This document shows, one piece after another, positions 36,861 through 49,600 of a DNA stretch of 64,000 nt (position 1 is its first letter; every line of letters begins with the position of its first letter). The notes beneath the pieces are model-generated. The model was not told the origin of the DNA and ran no database searches. It worked only from the letters and a program-made list of their open reading frames with translations. A program made the position numbers and the translations under genes. Origin of the DNA: Epichloe hybrida (lineage: Eukaryota; Ascomycota; Sordariomycetes; Hypocreales; Clavicipitaceae); assembly GCA_019022495.1 (NCBI GenBank), contig JAFEKR010000004.1, positions 682,001 through 746,000 of the forward strand. Direction: 5' to 3'.

Positions 36861-38239
36861 CGCTTAACGCGTAATTTAAGCTTTCTATTAAAGCAAAATA
36901 AGCAGAAAGCATAGCAAGATATAATTAAGTTATAAGTAATAAGGGACAAGGTAATTACAAAAAAGGCCTAGCCTTATTAGCTACTATCACACTCTAATTA
37001 AAACCCTTGTTAAACTATCTACTAAATAATAAAAGAAAAGATACCTATAAGGAGGGGAGTCTTATAGGAAACCCTTCTATAGTTACCCCCTTATACGTTA
37101 AAATAATGCTATTACAAAGGAGGTACTTAGTGCCCTCGCTCTTATCCTCCTAAACTACTACCTCTATTACCTAGAAAAACCAGTGCTTTACTACCCCCTA
37201 GGGCATAAATCCTAGATTATAATATTATAGCTATAAAGTTATTTTTCTCTTCTAGGAATTATAATATATGGCGTAGTTTAGCTATAAAAGTTAGTAAATA
37301 GGTAGTAAAGGAGGAGCAATAACTTATAATCCCTAGGGTAGGGGTAGGATATATAGTAACTAAAAGTTACTAGCATGAAATAATATACTAATTATACGCG
37401 GCTAAAGCGGCTTACCTAGGGAGTAAGCAAAGGTCTAGAGAACACGTAATAAAATATACCTAATAGACCTTAGTAGCCCTAGTTAAACTAAAGGAAACAT
37501 AATAAGCTATGTTAGCGTGATTAAACCCTAAAATAAGGTTTAGATAATAGGTGCTAAAATAGCGGTGAGTTACCTTAGAAAACATATAATTATTAGGGTT
37601 ATTAGGGTCCTAATTACTTAGGGTATTTATTAAAGTTTTTACCTAATTAAGGGCAGCAAGAAGATCTAGAAAATCCCCTTATATAGTTAGTATTACCTAG
37701 AGAAACATAGGCAATTAGGGACTAAAAGAGTAGAGAATATAATATACTTACTATCTTGTAAGTATTACTGCGTTTAACACACTAGATATAACGCTTTAAA
37801 TGTTTCCCTTTAATAATAGTGGTTAGCGCGCTAGGGAATTAATAGTTAATCTAAGGGATGTTAGGCTTAGCTAGAGGATTTTTCTTAAAGTCTGCGTAAC
37901 CTATGTGTAGATAATATATATAGGAATATCCTCTTAAATAGATGTTAGGGATAGCTATAATAATAACGCTCTTAACGCTTTCCCTATCCGATTCTATTCT
38001 AATAATAAGGCAAGTAGTAAAGGTAAAGTTATAGTAACTAATAATATAATAGTATCTAGGGAAAAGTTTACTATAGATAAGAAAGGGAAAAGTTAGTAAT
38101 ATAATAGGGAGTTATAGGTGAATTTATACTTAAACACTAATGTTATTTGTTATTATTTTAGTATAGCTACTACTTAGCAAATAGCTATATAGTACTTACT
38201 AAAAGCTATTTAGGAGCCTAGCTAAAGTAAGGGGGTAAT
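36861..38239 (+). other. 3' spacer of Gypsy B
   Basis: About 1.4 kb between the chromodomain and the 3' LTR. I see no domain. Short stretches in the plus frame (for example 37950-38220) have fewer stops than expected, so a decayed small frame is possible but weakly supported. Confidence 0.5.
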
Positions 38240-38441
38240 TATAAGGCCTTACTTATAACACTAGCGCGCTAGCACACCACTAGGCAGGCACACCACGCCC
38301 TAGGGCTAGGTTCACGTAACACTAGCGAGTTACTACTTATAAGTTAGCGACTTGCACGCATAACACACTTAGACCTAGTAAGCTTCAGTCAATATACGAA
38401 CGCCCCCATACCTCTTACCTAGCTATCCCTTTGTTCTCACA
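38240..38441 (+). repeat. 3' LTR of Gypsy B (202 bp)
   Basis: It starts TATAAGGCC (TGTGAGGCC before RIP) and ends TTCTCACA. Here the outer right part is preserved (CAGTCAATATACGAACGCCCCC) and the inner left part mutated, the mirror of the 5' LTR. Confidence 0.95.
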
Positions 38442-38446
38442 CACTA

Positions 38447-39640
38447 TAAACCCTATAGCAAGCTAGCAGCGCTGCTAGTGCCTAATTAGCCTTTTTAAGA
38501 ATTGTTAATAGACTTTATTATAGGGCTACTACCTATGAAAGACGTAAACTAGACTTATAATATAATCTTAGTTATTATGAACTATTTCATAAAGTATGGT
38601 ATTTATATCCCTATTTTAACGCGTATAACTAGCGACGGGTTAGCTACTGTATTCTTAGAGTACGTTTTTAGGGATTATAGTGCTCTAGAGGGCATTATTA
38701 TAGACCAGGGTTTAACTTTTACTAGTGGGTTTTAGATAACCTTCTACTACCTTATTATAACTAAGTAGTAACTAAGCACTGTGTTCTACTCGCAGATAGA
38801 TAGTTAGATGGAATGTCTGAACTAAGTTTTGGAGCATTATTTAAGAGCCTTTGCTTACTTTAACTAAACTGATTAGGCTAATAATCTTTTAATAGCATAG
38901 TTTACGTATAATACAAGCGCCTATTTAACTTATAGCTACACCCTAGCTAAGGCACTGCAAGGCTATAACCCTAGGGGACTATAGTAAGTAGTTATGAATA
39001 TTCCTATAGTGAATAACTAGGTAAAAACTTATGCTATTATACTAAGAGATAGATATATAGTAATTAAGTAGCTTTTAAGTAACTTATAGGTCTAGTATAT
39101 AAAGCACTATAACAAGAAGCAGACCCTAATAAGGTTTAATATAGGTGACTATGTTTTATTATTTATAAAGAATATTAACTTATAGTAACCTAGTAGGAAG
39201 CTAAGTGCGAAGTACCTAGGCCCTTATAAAATCAAAAAGGTAATTAGTACCTATAGACTTGCGTATTAATTAAGGCTACTACGCGGAACGTATTTATATA
39301 ATATTTTTAATATTACTAACCTTAAACCATTCGTAGGGGACCTATCTAGCGTAGAAGATACGTCCTTGCTACAAGAGAATATTACGAATAATAAGCAGGA
39401 GTTTGAAGTTAAGAGAATTATATTATATTATTATAACAGGAGACGTTGGAAATACCTAGTTAAGTGGAAGGGCTATGATGCTTTAGAAAATTCTTAGGTA
39501 AAGAAAAGAGATTTTATTATAATAAATATTATTAAGAATTATAAGCGGTAACTAAGTAGCTAGTTTACGGATATAGAGGTGTATTTAATAGAGTTTAGAT
39601 AGTAGTAGCGATATATAAAGAAAAAAATCTAGATAATTTC
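38447..39640 (+). pseudogene. Integrase core and chromodomain of Gypsy A
   Basis: Continuation after Gypsy B. Integrase core: LLIDFIIGLLPMK near 38508, IIIDQGLTFTSGF near 38695 (catalytic Asp retained), VFYSQID..MECLN near 38780-38822 (catalytic Glu region retained). The C-terminal chromodomain reads YLVKWKGYDALENS at 39452-39495 followed by a charged tail. Chromodomains in such elements are known to target integration to histone-marked chromatin, which fits the repeat-inside-repeat layout. Stops at Gln/Trp positions inactivate it. Confidence 0.92.
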
Positions 39641-41484
39641 TTAGATAACCTAACTTATAGCTACTTTGCACTAATTACTTTATTAACATGTTAGGCGCCT
39701 GACCCTTAGTAGTCTTACCTGTGCTAACAGGGGTGGAGGATTTATCCTTGTTATTAGAAGAATCCCCCTCTCTCTATATATATGTACAAAGCTTGCTAGG
39801 GAGGTCTAGTAGCCTAATATAAGTAAGAAGCGTAGATATATTAGTAGTAAGCTACTAGTAAGTTAGTAAAGCTATAAGCTAGAGCGTAGGAAGTATATAT
39901 AGATAGAAGGTTTTGCGTAATAAAATGTAAACTATTGGAAATATTAATCTAGACTTCTAGATTAATAGTATTATTAAGTAGTGATATAGTAACTCATTTG
40001 TTAGTATTAGCCTTATATATAACTTCTACTATAAGTTATACTTACCTTACTTACCTACGCTTATTAGTATTTTTAGTAGTTAGGAGTATATTATAAAGTT
40101 TATGTTTTACGCGTATTAGACGCTAGTAGTATATTAGTAGTAACTAAGTTATAGAAATAAGAGATATATATATTATTAAGAAAGTATAGATTATTATTAG
40201 GATTACTATAAGCGTTAATACGCTTAAAGAGCGTATAGTATAACTAGGTAAACTAAGTAATATACTAGTAGTGTATTAGTATATATATTAGTAGTAGGAA
40301 AGGGAGAATAAACCCTAGTGTAGTCCTTATTATTACATGTATAATAGGCGTATTTTATTAAGTTATTTACGTGAGTTAGGAGTAACACATAGTAAGATAG
40401 TAGTAAAGTTATACTTAGAGAATTAGTATATTAGGTTAGGATAGATTTACCCTTAATAATATATTACAGCTCCGCACTATTACTATCTTTAGGTATAATA
40501 GCCTATATTATAACTTACTATGTATAGTAAATGTAAGGAATTTTTGTTTTACTAGTATTACTAGCTATAAGTTAGTAGGGTAGGCGCTAGGGGGACCTAG
40601 ATATTATACTTACATAGAAATTTTAGAAGCTAAATATTTCTTACTAAGAGACTTTAAAAGGGATATTATAGGAGTCTTTAAAATAGAAGGAGGTAGTAGT
40701 AGTAGAGTGGTTACTTATATTAAAGATATTATTAACTACTAGTAAGTTAGTAGTAATATACTATAAGAAACTTATAGGTAAAAGGTAAGCTACTAATATT
40801 TTAGTGTTTAAGAGAATTTAGATATTTTAGATAAGAATAAATATAGATAATAAAGTAATACTATAGGATATTAGTAATTACTATAAGAGAAGCTATAAAG
40901 CTACTAGCTTATAGATAAGGGTAACTTATAATACTAAGGGAGAATATAAAGGGAAGAAAAGTATATAGAAGCAAGGGGAAGTAAGCCTCTTTTATATTAG
41001 CCCTAGACCCCTAAGTGATTTACACGCTATGTGTAGCTAATCTAGGAATTATAATATTCATGGTTATAGCCGCTACTAGTAAATACGCATGCTAGCTACA
41101 AACTCCTAGCAAGATTAACATAATATCCCTAATATTAGATAAGAAGTTATTTATTTTAAATAGCCCGCGTTACCCTAACTATTTAACCTAATTACAAAAC
41201 TTAATATAAGTAGTCTGCTTACTTAGCGCTAATAACTTATTAGATAGAGGTATGTATATTAGAGGTAATAAAGTAGCAAGTGTGTAGCTATCTATAATCC
41301 GGATATTATAAGGAAGATTACCTAGGTTCTAATAATATTTACCTTATTATTTAAAGCGAACGTAATACCGCGTACTAATAGTATAGCTAGTAATATAGAT
41401 ATTACTATAAGTTATGCGTAGTAAACACGCACTAGCTAAGTAGCTCTTTGTAATTAAGGATAATTATATATTAGGGGGGTAGTA
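39641..41484 (+). other. Long 3' spacer of Gypsy A
   Basis: 39789-41484 is shared without net length change with 1-1696. The frames I read have stops every few codons, so I do not regard it as coding. It ends in a G-rich polypurine tract at 41471-41484. Confidence 0.7.
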
Positions 41485-41751
41485 TATTAGGAGTATAGAG
41501 GCTAGGGAGTTACGGACAGGATAGCTATATAACAGAGCCCTTAGGTAAGCCTTAGCTTGCGTAAATAACTAAGTAGCCACTAGATAGCTATATACGTGTA
41601 GTAGGGTATTTAGATAAGGACTGCCTATAAGAGATGTGAAAGGTTAGAGTTTAAGACCTTTATACACCTACCCCTAAGTAGTAGCTCTCTAGCTATGACT
41701 AAGAACCTTAGCCTTCACTCCGTTTATATCTCCCTAAACACAGTCGTGACA
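41485..41751 (+). repeat. 3' LTR of Gypsy A (267 bp)
   Basis: It starts TATTAGGAGTATAG (RIP-mutated inner edge) and ends CAGTCGTGACA (preserved outer edge), followed by TSD CTACC. Confidence 0.95.
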
Positions 41752-41756
41752 CTACC

Positions 41757-44700
41757 CCCTTTCTCTTCTTAATTACTAATATAAATAAGATATAAGTTAA
41801 GATTAATAACCTTACTAATATACTTATCTAAGGTAATAAGACTATACTTATTATATAATAATAGGGTTATCCTTAGTAGTTACTAGAGGTAAAAGAAATA
41901 GTTGCCTTTTACCTTTTAAAAGGAGATATTTATTAATTATATTATTAGCTTAGTTACCCTTCTATTTAATAGCTTATAAAGATTCTTTACTAAGCTAGTT
42001 ATAAAGTTAAATACTAGGTAATTAAGAAATTAACTAAAGTCTACTACTATTACTAAATATATAGTAAGGCCCCTAGTTAATTTAAATTTATAATTAAAGA
42101 TAATTATAAATTTAACTACAAGATTATTATTAATATTATACAAATTAATAGCTAACTAGTGCTTTATATTATTAATTTAGTAATATTATTCTAAGTAGCC
42201 TAATTCCTTAACCTAAAGAAGTAAAAGGCTTAAGATATCTAGGATACTATTCGCAAATATTAGATTAATACTTATCTTAGACCTCTAGAATAAATCATTC
42301 ATAACGCTAGTAATAACTTCGCTTTTGCTAAATTCAAGCATTATACTTAATTAATATTAATTAAGACTAATAAGATACTAATTAAAGCTTATAATAGTAT
42401 TAGAAAGGTTAAGAAATATTATAGACCTTTACGCTAAGCCTATAATATTATCATAGACTTAATTAGAATAGAACTTACGCTAGAATAATATCTTTAAATA
42501 GCTATTAAAGCTATTAATAACTCTATAGGCTTAAATAGTATTATCCTAACCTTACTAGTCTTTAGAGGCTACCTATAGATAATAGATAAATTACTACTAA
42601 GTATTTCTATTATTTAATAAGCTAAAGTAATTCATAAAGCCACTAATAAAGTCCGCTATTATCTAGCTTTATAGTAAGTCTATAATACCCTTAAAGCCTA
42701 GAATAGCCCTAATATAGCGCTTATATATTAGCTACCCCTATAGGCTAAATATATATATAAAGAGAGAAAGGTAGCTAGTATAGCCCTTATAAGTTACTTA
42801 CTACTAATAAAGAGACCTATATAGTTAATATACCCTATAGCTTAGTAAAGTTTTACTTTATAGTAGTAAAGCCTTATTATAAAGACCTATATATTATAAA
42901 GGAACTAAAGTAATAGGAGATAAAGCCTAGTAATATAAAGGAAGAAGTAACTATATAACTAACTATTACTACTAAAGGAGATTCTTTAATAAAAAAAGGT
43001 AAAGAGCTATAAGTACTAGCTAAGAGAAAACAAGGGAGACTAAGAAAGGCTCTTATAGTTTAATTTATAAGCATAGAAAAGTCTAAGGAAAAGGCTTATA
43101 AAGCCTAAGTAACCCTAAAGGGAAGCTATTAAGTTAAAGACTTATTACCTTACCTTAAAGGAATAAAAGTAAGAAGAAAAAGAGCTTATAATCTTAAGAA
43201 AAATACTAGCCTAGTTTAACTCTATATACTTATTAATAAAGATTAAGAAAAGGCCTTTATTTAAGAGGCTATAGCTATAGGGATACTAAATATAGTATTC
43301 TTTATAGTAAAGGAAAAAGCTAATTAAAACCTTACTCTTTAACTTTACTAGAAAGGGAAGATTATAACCCTAGGAAAACCCTTTAAGTAGTTTAATTAAG
43401 CTAAAATTAATGCTTTATAAGCTTATAATATATTTAAATTTATTAAGTATAACCTAGTAAAGCATAGAGGTTATAGAATCTTTAATTCTTATATAGTTAG
43501 AGAGATTAAAGGCAAAGGAATAAACTTACTATATAAGAAATCCTGCCTTATTATACAAGGCTATAATAATAAAGAAAAGGAATTTATTCTAACGTAATTA
43601 CTAATAATACAATAAGCAAGCTAATAACTTATTATAGCTATTGCTTTATTATTAAAAAGAAGAGGTATTTACCTTTAGATTTATAATATTACATAAGCCT
43701 ACACTTAATTACACATAATACTAACAAGGCTAATTATTATAAGATTACTAAAGTAAATTACACACTTCTTTCTAGAAGGGACTATAATTAAATTAATTAG
43801 ACCTCTTTATAGGATTACAAAGGCTAGAACCCACTAGTAAGCAACGGACTTCTATTACCATAGGGATAACCTTAATATAATAACTTTAACTTATAATCCT
43901 TACTTATTAATTATAGCCCTAAATAATAAAAACCTCTTTAGTATTATTAAAATATAAACTAATAATATATTAGGCCTAAGTAATAATAACTTCTTCTAAA
44001 AAGAAAAGAAAGAGCTTTAGAAGGCTAAATTTATAGCTAAAGAAAAGTAATAATTAACTACCAAGACTCCCCTTATCTTTAATAGTTATATCTTAACCTA
44101 AAATACTAATAATTTATTAATCTTAACCTAAAAAGGCTAAAGTTAGAAGATTAAGGAAGTTAATCCTTAATCCCTAATAGTAAAGCAAGATTATATAAAA
44201 TAATAAGCCTAAGGAAGCTATATTATAACTATATATTAACTAGAAGCTTCCTATAACTTATTAATTATAGCTTAATACTAAAAACCCTCTATTAAAGATA
44301 TTATATACCTTAATAAATACCTTAAGTAGTAGATTAAGAATTAATAATATAGACTATAATATATCCTTTTAGTTCTTAAGGAAGTAAAGCTCTTTATATT
44401 TATAAATAAATTACTTACTAATAACAAGGATTTAAGCTTATAGATTAAATACATAATTATAATTAGTAATAAGATAATACAAGATAATAATACCTTTATT
44501 ATAAAAGGTAACATTATTATATATAGCTTAATAAAGAGCAAGAGAGTCACTTATAGCACACTTACCTCTAAATTATATAGCATGGTTTAAGGCGTAAATA
44601 TTACCTACGCGATTTCCACGACCCTATATCAAATCATAGATAGATTAAAGATACCTTAAATTCCTATAATTCTCTATACTAACTCCTTTTTATTATATAA

Positions 44701-45104
44701 ATACCTTATAAAGCTAAACCATAAAGGAGAAAAGACTAATAATTAATATTATAGCTCTTTATTAATTATATAAAAGGCATAAGATCTACGAAGTCAGATA
44801 GATTAACGGTAATAATAATCTAGCGGATATAATAATAAAAGCATTACTAAATTCATTACTTTCCTCTTTAATTAATTTAAATAAATTAATAATTTATATT
44901 AAAGGATAGGTAAAGAGACTTATAATATTAGAAGACAGGAGCTTAGGTAAGGACTAATAGATTAATTTAATTAACTAATACTATAATAGCTAATTAGAGT
45001 AGTAAATTCCTATTAAGGAATTTACTAGTATACACTTTCCTTTAATCTAATTTTTATTACGTTTTTAAGCTCTTTAGCTATAAAGGAAAAAGAGAGACTA
45101 CTAG
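41757..45104 (+). pseudogene. Integrase, RT and RNase H of Copia E (3' coding part)
   Basis: It resumes after Gypsy A; the rejoined sequence at the TSD matches D (reverse complement of 17845-17870). The integrase region is at about 42040-42330. The RT active-site block I.TNNILGLSNNNFF (QTDD before RIP) is at about 43950-44000. The RNase H/C-terminal block IYEVR(W)INGNNN(P)AD is at 44785-44845. The 3' end shows a polypurine tract (AAAAAGAGAGACTACTAG) before the LTR. It is more strongly mutated than D. Confidence 0.87.
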
Positions 45105-45364
45105 TATTAATTCCTTCAGATTTTCATTAGTTTAATTATAGCTAAAGACTAGACTAGTTATAAGTCTAGCGCGATGCGTGTAATATAATTAGCTATATTA
45201 ATTTGCTACCCCCTCTTTTGCCTTATATATGGATTTCGCTTACTTTTCTAGCGTCTAGACTTTCCCTCTCTTCTCTCTCTTTCCTAGCTAACTAACTAAC
45301 TATCATTGACTTTAATTATACGGGATTCCCTTATTACCTGCGTAGGACCTTGGTGTAACTAACA
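45105..45364 (+). repeat. 3' LTR of Copia E (260 bp)
   Basis: It starts TATTAATTCC (mutated inner edge) and ends TTGGTGTAACTAACA (preserved outer edge), followed by TSD ATTCT. Confidence 0.95.
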
Positions 45365-45426
45365 ATTCTAGCTACCTAACTAAATTTAATAAAACCTAAT
45401 AATATTATAAAGGCTTAGTATATAAG

Positions 45427-45712
45427 TGTTAGAACAAAGGTGATATTAATCGCGCGTCGCAGCCGCAATTACCTAGCAAAAGCTTAGGCCACGCGCGCGC
45501 CCTACACGTAACTTATAACCTAGCCTATTAATTAGCTAGGAAATATAAGGCTATAAACGCGCGGCCCCCTTTCCTTCTATTATCATGGATTCTAGCTTTT
45601 AACTTCTCTTTACATATATATAATATAGCCTAGAATAGATAAATTAATAATAATACTATTCTTTAGGCTTATAACCTTCTTATATTAAATTTAATACCTT
45701 ATAAAACTAATA
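45427..45712 (+). repeat. 5' LTR of element F (286 bp)
   Basis: It starts TGTTAGAACAAAGG and ends ACTAATA. The first 120 bases keep GCGCGTCGCAGCCGC and similar GC-rich words, while the inner half is AT-converted. Its start resembles the reverse-complemented LTR of Copia C (TGTTAGAACAAG...GATATCAA). Confidence 0.94.
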
Positions 45713-45984
45713 CTAATTAGTAGTTACCTTTATAAATAACTATGTAGTCTTTAAACACTATAAATTAGTAAGGTTAATTAGAAAAGGTAGCTTACCTAAT
45801 AATAACTTACCTTATAAAATAGGAGGGCTATGTTTAATAATAAGTTATACTAATAGAAAGGTATAATATAGCTCTCTTCTTACTTTAGTATTAATATCTA
45901 TATTTATACGAATTCTAAAATAATAAAGAAGGGTTTAATGCTAGTAGCTAAGCTATCCCCTTGTCTTTCTTTATTATACGTTTA

Positions 45985-46200
45985 ATCACGCATTTAAAGT
46001 CAACCGCCTTGCCTCGCGATCCTTCACATTCACAACACAAATTACACAATCCACGTTTTCACCCCTCCTATCCCCTCCTAGTGGACCACAGAAATTAGTG
46101 GCGGCGTGTAGGAGGAAGAAGGTGTTGCATTGGAGAGGGATGACGTCATATACGCGCTACGGCGCGGGATATATGTTATTTTGAGAAAAGAAGGGATTTA
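45985..46200. other. Unmutated GC-richer island inside element F
   Basis: Between two RIP-mutated parts lies a stretch with normal CpA and TpG content, including CACATTCACAACACAAATTA, a pyrimidine-rich CACCCCTCCTATCCCCTCC run and the perfect palindrome TGACGTCA (46141-46148, the CRE/bZIP-type site). No coding frame. Since RIP acts on duplicated sequence, the sparing suggests this part is single-copy, perhaps captured host DNA. Confidence 0.7.
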
Positions 46201-46400
46201 GAAGGGATTTACTTATCCTTATATAGGCTTATAAGCTAAGTAAGATTATTATTTCCTTTTTATTAGCTACTATATACTAAGATAGGCTATAAGTTCTTTT
46301 CCTTATATCCCTTATTAATTAAATTATTAATCTGTTTTTTTTCTTATTCCTATGATTAATATCGCGCGTTAATAATTATATTAAAAGAGAGAGGTTCTAG

Positions 46401-46686
46401 TATTAGAATAAAGGTGATATTAATTACATATTATAGCTATAATTACCTAGTAAAAGCTTAGGCTACGCACGCGCCTTACATATAACTTATAACATAGCCT
46501 ATTAATTAGCTAGGAAATATAAGGCTATAAACGCGTAGCCCCCTTTCCTTTTATTATCACGGATTCTAGCTTTTGACTTCTCTTTACACACATATAACGC
46601 AGCCTAGAATAGATAAATCGATGATAATACTATTCTTCAGGCTCATAACCTTCTTACATTGAATTCAATACCCTGTGAAACTAACA
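46401..46686 (+). repeat. 3' LTR of element F (286 bp)
   Basis: It starts TATTAGAATAAAGG (mutated inner edge) and ends CCCTGTGAAACTAACA (preserved outer edge), followed by TSD ATAAG. Confidence 0.94.
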
Positions 46687-46691
46687 ATAAG

Positions 46692-49600
46692 GACTATAGT
46701 TATTATACTACTAAAAGAGGTAAAAAACTTTAAAGAATAGGAAATCTTAGTTTAAATATAAGTTTATATTATATAACTTATAGTATATATAACTAGTAAA
46801 ATCCCTTAGTCTAAATAAACTAATAAGTATTATATTATTCTCTTTTCTATTATTTAGTAAAGCTTTTCTTCCTAAGTTTAAAAGAATTTAACTTATATAA
46901 GATAAACTAACACTATACTAGTTACTTAAATAGTAGAATTAATTAAAAGTAATTATAGATTTAAGGCTAATTTAGCTATTATTAAGCTTTTATAGTAATT
47001 CTCCTAATTAAAGAGAGCTAATTTTACTATAATAAGAGCTTAGCTAGATTATTATTAGAACCTTTAGAACTATATTTATAAGATTAAGAAGATTCCTAAT
47101 ATTATTTAGGTCTTATAGATAATTAAAGTAATTAAAGACTTAATGCCTAAAATCTATAATACTTAGAAGATTAAAGGATTCTCTAAATTAAAACTTAAAA
47201 AGAAAGGTATACTTAGTTATTTAATATATAAAGCTAATAAGGTTTAGAAGGATCTAAAGGTTAACTTTAGTACTTAGTAATAGTAATAAAAAAGTAATAA
47301 GAATACTAATATAAAATCTAAAGATAAGGCTTAGAAAAAAAGGAATAAAACTTCTAAGACTATTAAGCTAAATTATAGTTATTTAATTTCTTTAGGAAGA
47401 CTAATTTATTTAAAGGATAATTACTAGAAGCTTTATTTAAAAAAGATACTTAAATTAATAAAGAAGAAAGCTAATATAGCTATAATAACTAAGACTATGG
47501 CTCCCCTAGACATTATAAGTGCTAGAGGTAATCTTACTCTTATAGTAATTAATTAGGACTACTCTTTTTAGACTCTTTTTAATTATCTTATAAGGGAAGA
47601 TTATATCCTTAATACTAGGTATAATATATATATGTTTAATTTAACTAAATGGTTTACTTATTTAAATACTAATATTAATACTAAGCTAATAATAGCTAGT
47701 AATAGTAAGGAACTTATAGTTAAAGGAATTAGTAATATAATAATCCCTATTAAAGAAGGATATCTAGACTTTCTAAATGCTTAATACACACTAAAGGCTA
47801 AAGTTAATATAATTTTACTAGGACTTCTTAAGTAAGGAGAAGTTATTATAAATAGGTTTAAAGACTAATTAATCTTAACTTCTAATAGCTTAGTTATTAG
47901 AAAGTATAACTAGAAGTTAAATATTTTTATACTAGTTATATAAGAGAAGGAACCTTATTATAACTTTATAGTATTAATAAGTAAATCTATTAGTAAGTAA
48001 GTTAAATTTAGCCTTTTATATAAGAGACTTAGTTATATAAGGAAGGAATAAATCCTACTTATATATAAAGAAGTAGGAATCTTTATAAATCCTACCTTTA
48101 TAATTAACTTCTATTACTTAGCTTATCTTTTATTAAAGGCTCCCTAGATAATTTATTAAGAGAAGTTAAATAACACTATAAATTTTTTTTTGCGTGTTTT
48201 CTAGAACTTTATTAAATATAAACTAGAAGGATTTAGAGGGAAGAAGTATACTTTATATATAATTAACGTTCACACACGCTTTTACTAGGTAATTCTAATA
48301 GTTAATAAATCTAGTGTAATTAAAGTAATTTAGGCTTAGAAAACTACTATTAAGAATATAAGTAGAGGATTTACTATTAAATACTTCTATACTAATAATA
48401 TAATAGAATTCCTTAGAGAGAAGTTTAAAGCTTATTATTAGAAGGAAGGAATTATCCTTTATACTAGTGCGCTATATATTCCTACCTATTAAGGTATAAT
48501 TAAACATGCTAGTTAAACTCTTATAAAGATAGCAAAAGCCTTAATAATTAAAGCTAAATTACTAGAACTTCTATAGCTATATGCTATAAAGCATATAGCT
48601 AAAATCACTAATTTACTACTTACTTATAGCAATAAGAATAATTAATCTCCTTAATAAGCCTTATTTAAAACCCTTAGACTTAATAACATAGCCTTAATTT
48701 GTAATTTACGAACATAAGGATACATTATATACATATAAATCCCTAATAAATAGCGTGTTTAATCCTAGAAAATAGCACTAAGAGCTAAGAAAGGCTAACT
48801 TATAGGTATAGATAGCCCTAAATATTATCTCTATAAGGTTTAAATCCTTAAAGATTAGAGGATTATTTATATAAGGGATGTTTACTTTAATAAAAGAGAT
48901 ATACCTGCCTACACTAAATTTAAGGATAATAAAGTTATTTACATTATAAATCTAATTAATCCCTCTTTTACTAATAAGGAATAATATATTATTAATATCC
49001 TACTTATAGTATAAGAGAATCCTTATACATATATAAAGAAGAAGAAGGTTTGTTTTATAGAAAATTAATTAAATACCTTAGAAATAAATAAGAATTATTA
49101 CTCTTTTAAGAAGAAGGATAATTCTCCTTTACTAAAGAAAGCATAAAGCGATTTCTTAATACCCTCTAAGAGTCCTCCTTAATAAGAGAACCTTATAAGA
49201 GATTAATAATAATAAATTAATAGTAAAGACATAGCCTTTCTAAGGCATTAACCTAGAGCCTTTCTAGAGAAAAAAGCTAAAGATAATAATAATATTATTT
49301 ACTAATAACTTAAATCTAAATCTAAAACTCTAAGATAATTACTCTAATCTAATACATATTAAGATTATCTTAATATTATAACTTTTAGTAAGAAGAAAGC
49401 TCTTCCCTAAGGCTCCTACTAATTAAACCTAGTAATTTATTACTTTAATAATAACCTATATAATAATAAAGTAAAAGAGATAACTACCTTATACGCCTTT
49501 CTAATGCTTAAAGCAGCTAATATAACTAATATAAAGATTAAGATTCTATCTAACTAATTTAAGGCTAAAGCTATAAATAACTATTATAGCTTCTAGAGAC

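Larger units (their letters stand above)
31842..38441 (+). mobile_element. Gypsy B, complete chromodomain element nested in Gypsy A (6600 bp)
   Basis: It has 202-bp LTRs at 31842-32043 and 38240-38441 and TSD CACTA at 31837-31841 and 38442-38446. The domain order gag, RT, RNase H, integrase and chromodomain reads on the plus strand. A polypurine tract (AAAGTAAGGGGG) precedes the 3' LTR. It belongs to a different family from A: the LTRs and proteins differ. It interrupts the integrase of A. Confidence 0.95.
25576..41751 (+). mobile_element. Gypsy A, chromodomain LTR retrotransposon, carrying two nested insertions
   Basis: It has 267-bp LTRs at 25576-25842 and 41485-41751 and TSD CTACC at 25571-25575 and 41752-41756. 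Own segments: 25576-27728, 29482-31841 and 38447-41751. Without hAT2 and B it is about 7.8 kb: gag, protease, RT, RNase H, integrase, chromodomain, then a 1.8-kb non-coding 3' spacer and a polypurine tract (TTAGGGGGGTAGTA) next to the 3' LTR. This order places it among the fungal chromoviruses. A partial second copy is at 1-1963. Confidence 0.95.
13764..45364 (+). mobile_element. Copia E, complete, carrying three nested insertions
   Basis: It has 260-bp LTRs at 13764-14023 and 45105-45364 and TSD ATTCT at 13759-13763 and 45365-45369. Own segments: 13764-14230, 20992-21817, 23752-25575 and 41757-45364. Removing D, hAT1 and A together with one TSD copy each leaves about 6.7 kb, close to the 6756 bp of D, its sister element. 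Both share LTR type, leader, polypurine tract (AAAAAGAGAGACTACTAG) and protein domains. Confidence 0.95.
45427..46686 (+). mobile_element. F: miniature LTR retrotransposon (TRIM-like, 1260 bp)
   Basis: Two 286-bp LTRs (45427-45712, 46401-46686) flank only 688 bp, with TSD ATAAG at 45422-45426 and 46687-46691. The interior starts with CTAATTAGTAGTTACC directly after the 5' LTR and ends with AAAAGAGAGAGGTTCTAG before the 3' LTR, nearly the same priming signals as Copia C, D and E. There is no gag or pol. It is best read as a non-autonomous element mobilised by a Copia of this group. It is inserted in Copia I. Confidence 0.93.

Noticed and set aside
39789..41484. Possible second gene in the Gypsy A 3' spacer
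   Set aside because: Reading TAA/TAG as Gln gives a long frame, but stops occur about every five codons, as expected for random TA-rich sequence, unlike ORF3 of H.
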